Both the position numbers and the translations under genes were made by a program. A model generated the notes under the pieces. That model was not told the origin of the DNA. It saw only the letters and a program-made list of their open reading frames with translations, and did not search any database. Source: Clostridia bacterium (GTDB lineage: Bacteria > Bacillota > Clostridia > Oscillospirales > CAG-272). From it: a DNA stretch of 26,046 nt. Within the stretch, counting starts at the first letter, position 1. Every line of letters begins with the position of its first letter. Positions 1 to 7,748 of this stretch are shown here, piece by piece. Location of the stretch: assembly GCA_017461825.1 (NCBI GenBank), contig JAFTXB010000029.1:1-26046 (forward strand). Reading direction: 5' to 3'.

Positions 1-1318
1 ACCGACGCCGGTGTTCCAATTTGTTTGTGTCAAACGTTCTGAAATGCTCCAGCCAGCAAACGATCTGATCCTTGGTGACGGTTGGTTTGGCAAGTTCTTC
101 CTTGGCAATTTGAATATTGAGTTCCGTTTTTCTCGCCTCAAGCGCATCCATGCGCTTCTTGGTGGCATCGTTGCAGATCCCCATCTGTATGGCATTGACC
201 AGATTATCGATCCCCTTTTCTACCTCGGCAAGCTGTTCGCGCAGATACGGTAAGATCGTGTGAGTCTTTCCCTGTATCTCCATCACACAGTTTGCAATAT
301 ATTCAATTGCCTCGTCATTATGAACGAGTTTTTTGATCTCCTCAAGCACAAGATTTTCGATCCAATCCTTGCGAACGGTTTTCTTATCGCAGCCAAGACG
401 CCGTTTTACACCCGAGCATTTGTAGTAGCGATACACAGAAATATCCCTTCGCTTGCCACTCTCCCCTGCCATCATGCGCTGACACTTACCGCAAAAGAGC
501 TTGGTGGAAAGCAAATATTCTTCTTCGGATTTTCCCCTTGCGGGAGCCTTTTTGTTTATTTCCATTCGCTGTTGGACCCGATCAAACAATTCTTGTGATA
601 TGATCTGCGGTATCCCGTTTGGAATGACAATATCCCGAAAGATATATTCCCCAAGATAGCGGCGATTCTTCAGAATGTTGCTGACAACATTCTCCGAGAT
701 CTCTCCGCCCTTTCGATTGCGAATCCCTTTTACCTTAAGAGTATCAACAATTTCTTTCATCGTCATTCCATCAAGATACATTTGATAGATTTCCACGATA
801 ATGGGTGCATAGATCGGATCAATTTGATAATGCTTATCCTCTGTTGGAGTGTAACCAAGTGGTACGCTTCCGTTAACCTTACAATTCAGCGCGTTCTCGG
901 TCATTCCTCTTAACGTTTTCTCTGCAAGCTCCACCGAGTAGTATTCCGCAACGCCTTCCAACAGTGATTCCAACAAGATGCCTTCCGCGCCCTCGGAGAT
1001 CGCCTCGGTTGCCGATACAACCTTGACACCGTTCTTGCGGAGCACTCTTTTATAGTATGCCGAAACATATCTGTCACGGGCAAAGCGGTCAAGCTTCCAC
1101 ACAAGGACTACGTCAAAGGCTTTCGCTGCGCTTTCCTTAATCATGCGCTGAAAGTCGGGACGGTTGTCGGTCTTGGCAGAAAAGGCTCGGTCGATATAAC
1201 TGCCGATGATGTCGATTCCGTTGCGCTCGGCAAAGGCTTTACACTCTCTGATCTGCCCTTCAATGGATTCCTCGCGCTGATTATCCGAGGAATAGCGGGC
1301 ATAAATAACGCCTCTCAT
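1..1318 (-). CDS. Large serine recombinase (TnpX/resolvase-invertase family), C-terminus outside window
   Basis: Site-specific DNA recombinase that cuts and rejoins att sites through a 5'-phosphoserine link, typical of integrative elements. The reading frame is open from the ATG at 1318 to the window edge (439 codons seen). The N-terminal catalytic domain starts with YARYSSDNQREESIEGQ, with the nucleophile probably Ser10, and continues with VWKLDRFARDR near residues 95-105. A recombinase domain follows (GYTP near 153 and NRRYLGEYIF further on). Next is a zinc ribbon with CGKC near 276 and two further Cys near 300 and 310, then a charged coiled-coil segment. The visible end (WLEHFRTFDTNKLEHRR) matches the usual last part of these proteins, so probably only some tens of residues are missing. 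The start overlaps the upstream small gene as ATGA. It probably marks one end of a mobile element; the cargo would lie to the left, unseen. Confidence 0.93.
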   Translation of the reverse strand, partial: MRGVIYARYSSDNQREESIEGQIRECKAFAERNGIDIIGSYIDRAFSAKTDNRPDFQRMIKESAAKAFDVVLVWKLDRFARDRYVSAYYKRVLRKNGVKVVSATEAISEGAEGILLESLLEGVAEYYSVELAEKTLRGMTENALNCKVNGSVPLGYTPTEDKHYQIDPIYAPIIVEIYQMYLDGMTMKEIVDTLKVKGIRNRKGGEISENVVSNILKNRRYLGEYIFRDIVIPNGIPQIISQELFDRVQQRMEINKKAPARGKSEEEYLLSTKLFCGKCQRMMAGESGKRRDISVYRYYKCSGVKRRLGCDKKTVRKDWIENLVLEEIKKLVHNDEAIEYIANCVMEIQGKTHTILPYLREQLAEVEKGIDNLVNAIQMGICNDATKKRMDALEARKTELNIQIAKEELAKPTVTKDQIVCWLEHFRTFDTNKLEHRRR

Positions 1319-1578
1319 ACCGCCCCGCCTTTCATGCGACATCGGCAGCTCGGGGGTTCTTCCCGATTCTTCTGCCATTCCGCAAACACGCGTTTTCCCT
1401 CCTCGGTTTCATAAAACGCGATTATATCGGACAGTAACATTTCGGCTATGGACTCCATCTCTTTTTTCGGAACGTTTCGGATACATCCGTTTTTGTCGGT
1501 GAGTAATTCTAAAATCCGTTTGCAGAATCCCCTTACTCTGTGATTGAGTTTCTTTTTCACAACATCTTTTGTTTTCAT
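1315..1578 (-). CDS. Small hypothetical protein coupled to the serine recombinase
   Basis: An 87-residue, highly charged, Lys/Arg/Glu-rich protein beginning MKTKDVVKKKLNHRVRGFCK. No family is recognised. I chose the ATG at 1578 rather than the longer open frame starting at 1650, because AAAGGTGG lies just upstream of it and the perfect promoter at 1613-1641 falls inside the longer version. Its stop codon overlaps the recombinase start (ATGA), which implies translational coupling and a shared job. It could be an accessory DNA-binding or directionality factor, but the sequence alone does not show this. The C-terminus contains two close Cys residues (SCRCRMKGG) of unknown use. Confidence 0.75.
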   Translation of the reverse strand: MKTKDVVKKKLNHRVRGFCKRILELLTDKNGCIRNVPKKEMESIAEMLLSDIIAFYETEEGKRVFAEWQKNREEPPSCRCRMKGGAV

Positions 1579-1612
1579 CGTTTTTCCACCTTTCTGTTGT
1601 GGTGACACCAAA

Positions 1613-1641
1613 ATTATAACAGATACATATTTTTCTGTCAA
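1613..1641 (-). promoter_or_regulatory. Sigma-A-type promoter of the recombinase operon
   Basis: On the minus strand, TTGACA (1641-1636) and TATAAT (1618-1613) are separated by exactly 17 bases, a perfect consensus match. The -10 element lies 34 bases upstream of the ATG at 1578, leaving room for a short leader with the AAAGGTGG ribosome binding site. Confidence 0.88.
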
Positions 1642-1760
1642 CGATGCCACCTATGTAATTGGAAAGCAGAAAGCAAAAGATTGCTTTTTATTTTACAACC
1701 AAACAGGGCGCATTTTCCGACCGTTATTCATTTTTTCGAAAATTTGATTGGAGCAATTAC

Positions 1761-2030
1761 ATTATAACACAGTTTAGGTTCATCCTGCAAGCCTGTTTCG
1801 GTAGTTTTTTAAATTCTTTTATATTTGAATCCATTATATCAAATGAATCTGCAACCTAATTGCATATTGAAAAAATTTTTAATTTATATTTTCATTATAA
1901 CAAATCAATACGGCATAAACTGTCGTATTTAAAACTTTTTCGTTTGATATTTATATTCTATCAAATCAATGTAATGCATTTAAAAAAACATTCACGCTAT
2001 TTGTAGCAATTTAATTATACAACAAAGCAA
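1761..2030. repeat. Degenerate 16-bp repeats at about 61-bp spacing in AT-rich, gene-free DNA
   Basis: The gene-free stretch 1642-2172 is strongly AT-rich. Three copies of a 16-mer related to ATTATAACAAATCAAT begin at 1833, 1894 and 1955, exactly 61 bases apart. Weaker copies begin at 1761 and 2014. Read on the minus strand, each copy resembles TTGATTTGTTATAAT and so contains a -10-like box, but only the 1761 copy has a plausible -35 (TTGCAG, 18-base spacer). They could be protein-binding sites at the end of the mobile element, decayed promoters, or chance in AT-rich DNA. No coding region is convincing here. Confidence 0.45.
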
Positions 2031-2077
2031 GCGACAGCTCAATACCTTTTCAGTAAAAAACTGTCGCTTTTTCTTTT
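2029..2077 (+). terminator. Possible plus-strand terminator (AAGCGACAG/CTGTCGCTT)
   Basis: AAGCGACAG (2029-2037) and CTGTCGCTT (2061-2069) form a 9-bp perfect stem with a long 23-base loop, and a T-rich tract (TTTCTTTTT) follows on the plus strand. The long loop weakens the call. No plus-strand gene lies upstream in the window, so the transcript it would end is unknown. Confidence 0.4.
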
Positions 2078-2080
2078 TAG

Positions 2081-2101
2081 GGGGCTTAATGCAACAGCCC
2101 C
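2081..2101. other. Short GC hairpin next to the mobile-element boundary
   Basis: GGGGCT (2081-2086) pairs with AGCCCC (2096-2101) around a 9-base loop. It is conspicuous in AT-rich surroundings, and on the plus strand TTTTTT follows a few bases later. It could be a weak terminator or a leftover of a mobile-element end. It lies between the recombinase region and the end of the glycosidase operon. Confidence 0.35.
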
Positions 2102-2172
2102 GATAGACTTTTTTGACAGTTTTTGATAAAGCAACCGAAATATTACCGTTTGGGAAAGTCAAATTTTAAAAA

Positions 2173-4101
2173 TTATCCCTTCCGCTCACATTTGAGCCAC
2201 GCGGCAATGTCCGTGTTCCAATCCTTGCCCGCAGAAGCATAGTCGATCAGCGTGACGGTGCCGTACTGCTTGTCGGTCACACGGCAAATGATCGAGGGAT
2301 TGATTCCAATAGCTTTCACACGTTCATCATTTCCGTCTGAAATCTCCGCGCAATCAAGGCAAAGATCAAGCGAGGCATCTGCCGGAATCCCTAACGCAGA
2401 GTCCAACGCAAAAACGATCGGACCTCTTTGCAAGCAGACATAATCCAATTCCTCGGGTTGCTGATAGACCGTGGTTTGAATCGGACGGTAAGCGGGACGC
2501 TCGTACTCCACGTACAATCGATCCTCGCCCCACTTTTGAGGATACTGTGTGCGAATTTGCATATCAAAATTCAGTTCGATCACTCCGTTGGCAACTGTAT
2601 CCTTCCAAATTGCATATCCGTCTTCCAAGGAATGACATCCAAAATTCGATGAGATCTCATTTTTCTCACTCCACGCGGGGATTCTGCATCTGACGGTAAG
2701 CGGTTGTGTACCGCTTCTCTTGATTTCGATACAAACCTTTCCCTCCAACGGATATTTCGTGGTCATTTTCATTTCAATCGGCTCGCCCTTGTACTCCAAA
2801 CGAGTTACACCGTCTGCGTAAAAATTGACGACAAGACCATCCTCACTCTGCATCACTGCATTGTTCAAGAATGCTCCAACACCCGCACCGCCGATAGAGG
2901 CACAGCAGCCGAAATAAGTCAGATCATCAAAGATCTGATTTCCCGCAAGCTTCTGCCCACGCTTTCCAGCCGTCAGAGGGCTGTAACTATCAAAAGGAAG
3001 TACAGAATCAACTACACCGGGATAACCAAGCTCCTGTACGAATCGATAATAGATAAAGTCCGAAGTTTTCTTCTCGGTATTGACCGCACCCAAAAGGGCG
3101 TTATACCAAGAGCGTTCGATCTCGTCTGCATATTTGGCATCTCCCGTCAGAGAAAGTAAGCGCACACAGAATTTCATCCATGTGACCGTGACACAGGTCT
3201 CCTGCATCACACCGTCGTAATGCGCCGTTTGACGCGCGGCGGCATGGTCAAACAATTCGTGCGTACAACCACATGATCCGATCACCGTGACCTCGGTCTT
3301 AGCAACCGCCTCACCGAACTGAAGCGCCATTTTTTTGTATTTTTCGTCTCCCGTAATCAGATAATATTCCACGATCCCTTCAAAGCAAGAAATCACCTCA
3401 TATGCCTTGGAAACAGCGTACTGATACGGCATTTTCTCGTTTTCCAGAGCCAACTCAAAAATGTTGATGCCCTCGGCACCGCCCTGGTCGATGATATAGG
3501 TGGCAAAATCAAAATATTTTTGCTCATTTGTCAAGCGGTAGAGACGTACCATCGGCTCCAAGACCGATGAAGAATTGACACCTCTCCATTTATGTGAGTC
3601 GGTGATGCAAACCATACCCTCGCCTGTGCCAACATGTTTGACAATGTCGTCCGCACAACCGCAGACAAAGTACAAAATTTCTTCTTTCAGAGCTTCGTCA
3701 CGGCAGATCTCGTAATAGTATTCCATGCCGAGCATCACGTATTTGCGGCTCCAGATGTCCCAATAGTGAAACTCATGTTCGCCAACGTAGGTAGTGACCT
3801 TCCCGTCGGGATCGGCAACCGTTAGCATATCCTTGACCGATTCGGTGATAACGGAATACAGCTTCTCGTTGCGGCTTGCCTGATAAACGGTAACGGCGCC
3901 GCGCATTGCCTTGCCCCAGAACTCACCGCGCCAACCAACGTCCTTGCCGTCGGGACGTATCCTGTACTGATTGACGAATTTCTTCCACAAATCAGCGTTC
4001 AAATATTGCTCACGGAGCAAAAAGTCAACCGTTTCGGCTGCTTTTCCGTTCAAAGTTCTCTCAAACGGCAGTTCTGTAAATACCTGTTTTGTATAGTCCA
4101 T
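2173..4101 (-). CDS. GH127-type (DUF1680) beta-L-arabinofuranosidase
   Basis: A 642-residue protein close in length to the characterised Bifidobacterium HypBA1 (about 658). The family removes non-reducing beta-L-arabinofuranose using a zinc-bound cysteine nucleophile, with an (alpha/alpha)6 barrel and C-terminal beta domains. The zinc site is visible: Glu301 and Cys303 in ETCVTVTW, and the pair Cys399-Cys400 in YFGCCASIGG. This matches the Glu-x-Cys...Cys-Cys arrangement of the family. There is no signal peptide, so it should act in the cytoplasm on imported oligosaccharides. GGGAG precedes the ATG. It is the last gene of the left operon, 27 bases after the ThuA-like gene. The related family GH146 shares the fold and cannot be excluded. 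Confidence 0.85.
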   Translation of the reverse strand: MDYTKQVFTELPFERTLNGKAAETVDFLLREQYLNADLWKKFVNQYRIRPDGKDVGWRGEFWGKAMRGAVTVYQASRNEKLYSVITESVKDMLTVADPDGKVTTYVGEHEFHYWDIWSRKYVMLGMEYYYEICRDEALKEEILYFVCGCADDIVKHVGTGEGMVCITDSHKWRGVNSSSVLEPMVRLYRLTNEQKYFDFATYIIDQGGAEGINIFELALENEKMPYQYAVSKAYEVISCFEGIVEYYLITGDEKYKKMALQFGEAVAKTEVTVIGSCGCTHELFDHAAARQTAHYDGVMQETCVTVTWMKFCVRLLSLTGDAKYADEIERSWYNALLGAVNTEKKTSDFIYYRFVQELGYPGVVDSVLPFDSYSPLTAGKRGQKLAGNQIFDDLTYFGCCASIGGAGVGAFLNNAVMQSEDGLVVNFYADGVTRLEYKGEPIEMKMTTKYPLEGKVCIEIKRSGTQPLTVRCRIPAWSEKNEISSNFGCHSLEDGYAIWKDTVANGVIELNFDMQIRTQYPQKWGEDRLYVEYERPAYRPIQTTVYQQPEELDYVCLQRGPIVFALDSALGIPADASLDLCLDCAEISDGNDERVKAIGINPSIICRVTDKQYGTVTLIDYASAGKDWNTDIAAWLKCERKG

Positions 4102-4128
4102 AAAATACTCCCATTATGATATTAAATA

Positions 4129-4860
4129 TTAGCCTCTTACATACGGCTTCTCGTCAGTAACCTTGCGGACATTCGGGCATCCTACCGTTAACCGAATATT
4201 CGGAGCAAGATATCTGACCGCATTGCGAATAACGGTTTGTACCTCGGGAACATAAAACGTCGGATACCCTTCGTGTCCCGGTTGGAAATAGAAAATCTTA
4301 CCGTTTCCGCGTTCCCAAAGACAGCCCGAGCGAAACGCTTCTCCGCCCGAATAGCTTCCAAGGAACAAAATTTTATCGGGAGTGGGAATCACGAAAGGCT
4401 CCCCGTAGGTTTCTTCCCGCTCTAATTTAAAGAAACGGTCAATGCCTTGTGTGATCGGATGTGCAGGCTCTACAACCCAAAGTAATTCCGAGTCATGTGA
4501 CTCTCTCCAAGTCAGATTGCAAGAGGTTCCCAATAGCAACCGAAATGGCTTGGAATGATGGGCAGAGTGTAAGAAGATCATACCCATGCCCGAAAGGACG
4601 GCATCCCTTACCAAAGCAGCCACCTCATCGGGTACTTCATCGTGAGCCATATGTCCCCACCAAATCAGCACGTCGGTGTTGTCTAAAATCTCCTTGGTAA
4701 TTCCGCAGTTTTCATCATGAAGGGTTGCCGTTCGAACCTCAATATCGTCACTCCTTAAAAACTCTGCGATTACTTGATGAATCCCATTCGGATAGATTCC
4801 CTTTACCCAATCGCTGGTCAATTCATGCTTATATTCATTCCAGATCAACACGCGAATCAT
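4129..4860 (-). CDS. ThuA-like (trehalose utilisation) domain protein
   Basis: A 243-residue protein with a class I glutamine-amidotransferase-like fold. ThuA-family landmarks are present: VLIWNEYKHE at the N-terminus, WWGH at 67-70, LHSAHHSK at 97-104, and GTSC followed by TWRE at 111-120. In Sinorhizobium, ThuA acts with the oxidoreductase ThuB in catabolism of trehalose and related disaccharides through keto-sugars. Here the gene lies directly after a Gfo/Idh/MocA oxidoreductase, the same kind of pairing. The true substrate is not evident and need not be trehalose, since the neighbours are galactosidases and an arabinofuranosidase. AGGAG lies 8 bases upstream of the ATG. No export signal is present, so it is cytoplasmic. 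Confidence 0.85.
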   Translation of the reverse strand: MIRVLIWNEYKHELTSDWVKGIYPNGIHQVIAEFLRSDDIEVRTATLHDENCGITKEILDNTDVLIWWGHMAHDEVPDEVAALVRDAVLSGMGMIFLHSAHHSKPFRLLLGTSCNLTWRESHDSELLWVVEPAHPITQGIDRFFKLEREETYGEPFVIPTPDKILFLGSYSGGEAFRSGCLWERGNGKIFYFQPGHEGYPTFYVPEVQTVIRNAVRYLAPNIRLTVGCPNVRKVTDEKPYVRG

Positions 4861-4889
4861 GCTACTATTCTCCTGTTCTTATGTAAAAA

Positions 4890-5957
4890 TCAAGACAACC
4901 GCACTTCCTGACCAAGCTCGGCAGAGCGATACATTGCCTCCAAAATACCGATCATATCCAAGCCTTGATCGGGCGTAAACATCGGCGTTGAACCGCGGAG
5001 CAACACGTCTGCAAAATGTCTCAGGTTTGCCTCGTGAGGCATCACCGTTTGAGCACCCGAATGGGGATGAATGTCAACCGTTTTGCCGTATTCCTCGGTA
5101 TAAAGGTTCAGTCCCGTATTGGAAGTCCACTTTGAACCCGCCTTGGTTCCACGTAATTCCACGAAAAATTCTTCCTTTTCAACGTTGGATGCCCATGAAA
5201 ATTCGATCTGCAGACAAGCACCGTTGTCAAAGCGGATCATGCCCATTGCAAGATCCTCAACGTCAAATATACCGTCCTCGACACGGTCTCCAAAATCCGA
5301 ATTGACAGAATCCGAAATATCGGAATCGGCAAATTTACGGTAGGTACAGCCGCTCACCGCCACGGGCTTGGGATTGCCCATCAGCCAGATGGAAAGGTCG
5401 ATCATATGTACCCCAAGGTCGATGAGAGGGCCACCGCCCGACAACGCCTTCGTGGTAAACCAACCGCCTCTGCCGGGGATCCCGCGACGGCGCTGCCAGC
5501 CGCATCTCCCCGCATAGATCTCGCCCATCTTTCCGTCGGCAATAAAGGACTTGAGATAGGTGGAGGTCGACAGGTACCGATTGTTTCTCATCACCATCAG
5601 CACCTTGCCGCTTTGCTCGGCGGCAGCCTTCATTTTCATGCACTCCTCTACGCTGACCGCGTCGGGTTTCTCACAGAACACGTGCAGTCCTGCGTTTAAT
5701 GCCGCAACCGCGATCTCGGAGTGATACAGATTGGGGGTACAAATATCAATTGCATCCAAATCGGGGTGCTTTAATACATCCCGCCAATCCGCATACGCGA
5801 CGCCATTTCCAAACAGCTTAACAGCCTCCCCGGCTCTTTCCAAGATCACGTCACAGAAAGCAACCACCTCAACGTCATCCATTTTCAAATATGCGGGAAA
5901 ATGCGCATTCTTGGCCATTCCGCCACACCCAATTACCGCAACGTTTAATTTTTTCAT
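4890..5957 (-). CDS. Gfo/Idh/MocA-family NAD(P)-dependent sugar oxidoreductase
   Basis: A 355-residue protein of normal length for the family. The Rossmann fold opens with VAVIGCGGMAKNAHFP (G10, G12, G13), and the CEKP motif holds Glu96-Lys97-Pro98. The GGGPLIDLGVHMIDL segment supplies Asp180 and His184, the positions usually used for catalysis. The family oxidises or reduces a hydroxyl of free, glycosidic or phosphorylated sugars. Its position 29 bases upstream of the ThuA-like gene suggests a ThuB-like role, for example oxidising a glycoside to its 3-keto form; this is inference. AAAGGA precedes the ATG. It lies between the GH36 gene and the thuA-like gene in the operon. Confidence 0.88.
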   Translation of the reverse strand: MKKLNVAVIGCGGMAKNAHFPAYLKMDDVEVVAFCDVILERAGEAVKLFGNGVAYADWRDVLKHPDLDAIDICTPNLYHSEIAVAALNAGLHVFCEKPDAVSVEECMKMKAAAEQSGKVLMVMRNNRYLSTSTYLKSFIADGKMGEIYAGRCGWQRRRGIPGRGGWFTTKALSGGGPLIDLGVHMIDLSIWLMGNPKPVAVSGCTYRKFADSDISDSVNSDFGDRVEDGIFDVEDLAMGMIRFDNGACLQIEFSWASNVEKEEFFVELRGTKAGSKWTSNTGLNLYTEEYGKTVDIHPHSGAQTVMPHEANLRHFADVLLRGSTPMFTPDQGLDMIGILEAMYRSAELGQEVRLS

Positions 5958-5976
5958 CGTTCAATGTCCTTTCATT

Positions 5977-7728
5977 TCATTCATATAAGCAAAGCATCCC
6001 GCATTTTGGCACCTTGAAGCCGTGAACACCTTCGGTCAGATCAATACTCTTTGACTCCAATTCATTGCCCATACAGTCAAAAATTTTGTAGTTCTTGATT
6101 CCCAAGGAAGTCGTGGCATTTATGATCAACGTTTCCTCGCCCGTAGCGTTGAGGAAGTCGATGCGATCAAACGGCGCATCAACCTTCAACACGGTGTTGG
6201 CGTGTGCCACCGCAATCGTTGTATCGTTGAGTGTCGCCTTGACCAGCGTGTAAAGGTGTTCGGGATAATCCGCAAAATATGTACCGTCCAAAAGGATATC
6301 TCGATTTTCATTCCAATATGCAAGCCAGAAGTGGAGCATTTTTTGATGGTCTGCCGAAAGCTTATCCAACAGAACCGAAATTTGCGGCACAGTGAACAAA
6401 CAACAAAGCACTTGATGCGCCGCCGATTCCATGGTATCATTGTAGTTCCACATCAGCATATCCGAGTGAATCGGTGTGCGATCCATCACAAATTTCATAT
6501 CCGACGCATAAATGTGATTGGCGATCGAATCATTGGGGCAATCGCGCACACGGATCATATTTCCATACTTTCTGATCGCGGGACCGAAATAGCTTTGACG
6601 GAACTCGATCAAAATTTCGGGGTCAATTTCTCGTAAGGCAGAGGTAACGTTTGAGAGGAGCCGATCCACTCCGTCCTCCAGAGAAAGCGTATCCCAACGG
6701 GGATCAAAGGTTTTCGTTTGAGGAAAGATCTGAAACATATCAATGAAGTCCAGCTTAAAGCCGTCGAGTCCCCAATCCTTCTTTGCCTGAACGTAAATAT
6801 CGGTCAAATACTTGCGCACCTCGGGATAGCGGGGATCCAGCACAGACCAATCCTTCCCCGCCTGCTCTTTGGTTCCATTGAGAAACATATCCGAAAAACG
6901 CTCATACATCTTAGAATGGACACCCACAAACGGCACGGAATACCAAAGAATAAACTTCATTCCGCATTCATGCACACGATCTACAAACGCCTTCATATCG
7001 GGAATCTTTTTCTCGCAGACTTCCCAATCACCGCAATAAGCATAACCACGTTGCGAATCGTCAGTCTGCCAGCCGTCGTCTACGATCACAGCCTCCATAC
7101 CCATCTCTTTTGCCAGCCTACATTGCTCTAAAATAGCCTCCACATCAATATTTTGATGGAAGGAATACCAGCAGGAATACATGGGACACTTGGCAACCTC
7201 GGGAATATACGCGGACGGATACCCACACTCATCTGCCAGATAACGGTCTGCAGCCCTCAATGCATCCTCATAAGGAATTTCTCGCGTATCGATATACACG
7301 GTTGCACGGTAAGACGAAATTTGATTGATCTGCTCGGTAAAGAAACGAATCTTACAATCCATCTCCGAGGTCTCCTCGCAAACCCCTGTTGCAATTTCAA
7401 TTGGCGTGTGGGCATCGGATACCGCTACCGTCATGCGATTGGTTCCGTCAATCGAAATTAAGGAATGAAACGGAGCCCCCGAGGCAAGACGTGAGCGGCT
7501 AGTTCTCTTCGACCAATTCGCACAAAGCAATCTTCCAACTCCAAGATTTGCCCCCCAAGTCGAATACATATCAATGCAAGGAATCTTCCAATCAATTGTT
7601 GCAACGCTTGGAATTTGAGCAGCTTCATATTCAATTTCAAAATCCAGCAATATAATTCCGTTCTCGTTTTTACGCTCATATACACGGGCGCAACCTGCCC
7701 CGTCGGCTGTTGATACAAAAAAGTTCAT
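5977..7728 (-). CDS. GH36-family alpha-galactosidase-like glycosidase
   Basis: A 583-residue protein from the ATG at 7728, with GGAG just upstream. A longer open frame to 7797 would overlap the upstream gene by 49 bases and has no ribosome binding site. The N-terminal beta-sandwich is followed by a TIM barrel with CWYSFHQNID and VDDGWQ near 216-221. KLDFIDMF contains Asp327 as probable nucleophile, and RVRDCPND contains Asp396 as probable acid/base. No signal peptide is seen, so it should be cytoplasmic. The family is GH36-like; retention of alpha-galactosidase specificity is likely but not proven, since the motifs diverge from melibiase (no CSGGG segment). The gene starts 20 bases after the metallo-beta-lactamase-fold lipoprotein. 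Confidence 0.8.
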   Translation of the reverse strand: MNFFVSTADGAGCARVYERKNENGIILLDFEIEYEAAQIPSVATIDWKIPCIDMYSTWGANLGVGRLLCANWSKRTSRSRLASGAPFHSLISIDGTNRMTVAVSDAHTPIEIATGVCEETSEMDCKIRFFTEQINQISSYRATVYIDTREIPYEDALRAADRYLADECGYPSAYIPEVAKCPMYSCWYSFHQNIDVEAILEQCRLAKEMGMEAVIVDDGWQTDDSQRGYAYCGDWEVCEKKIPDMKAFVDRVHECGMKFILWYSVPFVGVHSKMYERFSDMFLNGTKEQAGKDWSVLDPRYPEVRKYLTDIYVQAKKDWGLDGFKLDFIDMFQIFPQTKTFDPRWDTLSLEDGVDRLLSNVTSALREIDPEILIEFRQSYFGPAIRKYGNMIRVRDCPNDSIANHIYASDMKFVMDRTPIHSDMLMWNYNDTMESAAHQVLCCLFTVPQISVLLDKLSADHQKMLHFWLAYWNENRDILLDGTYFADYPEHLYTLVKATLNDTTIAVAHANTVLKVDAPFDRIDFLNATGEETLIINATTSLGIKNYKIFDCMGNELESKSIDLTEGVHGFKVPKCGMLCLYE

Positions 7729-7748
7729 GTAATCTCCATTTTCTTGAT

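Noticed and set aside
2071..2101. End of an insertion sequence (GGGGCTGTTGCA-like)
   Set aside because: The minus-strand GGGGCTGTTGCA resembles some insertion-sequence ends, but no matching inverted repeat, transposase or target duplication was seen nearby.
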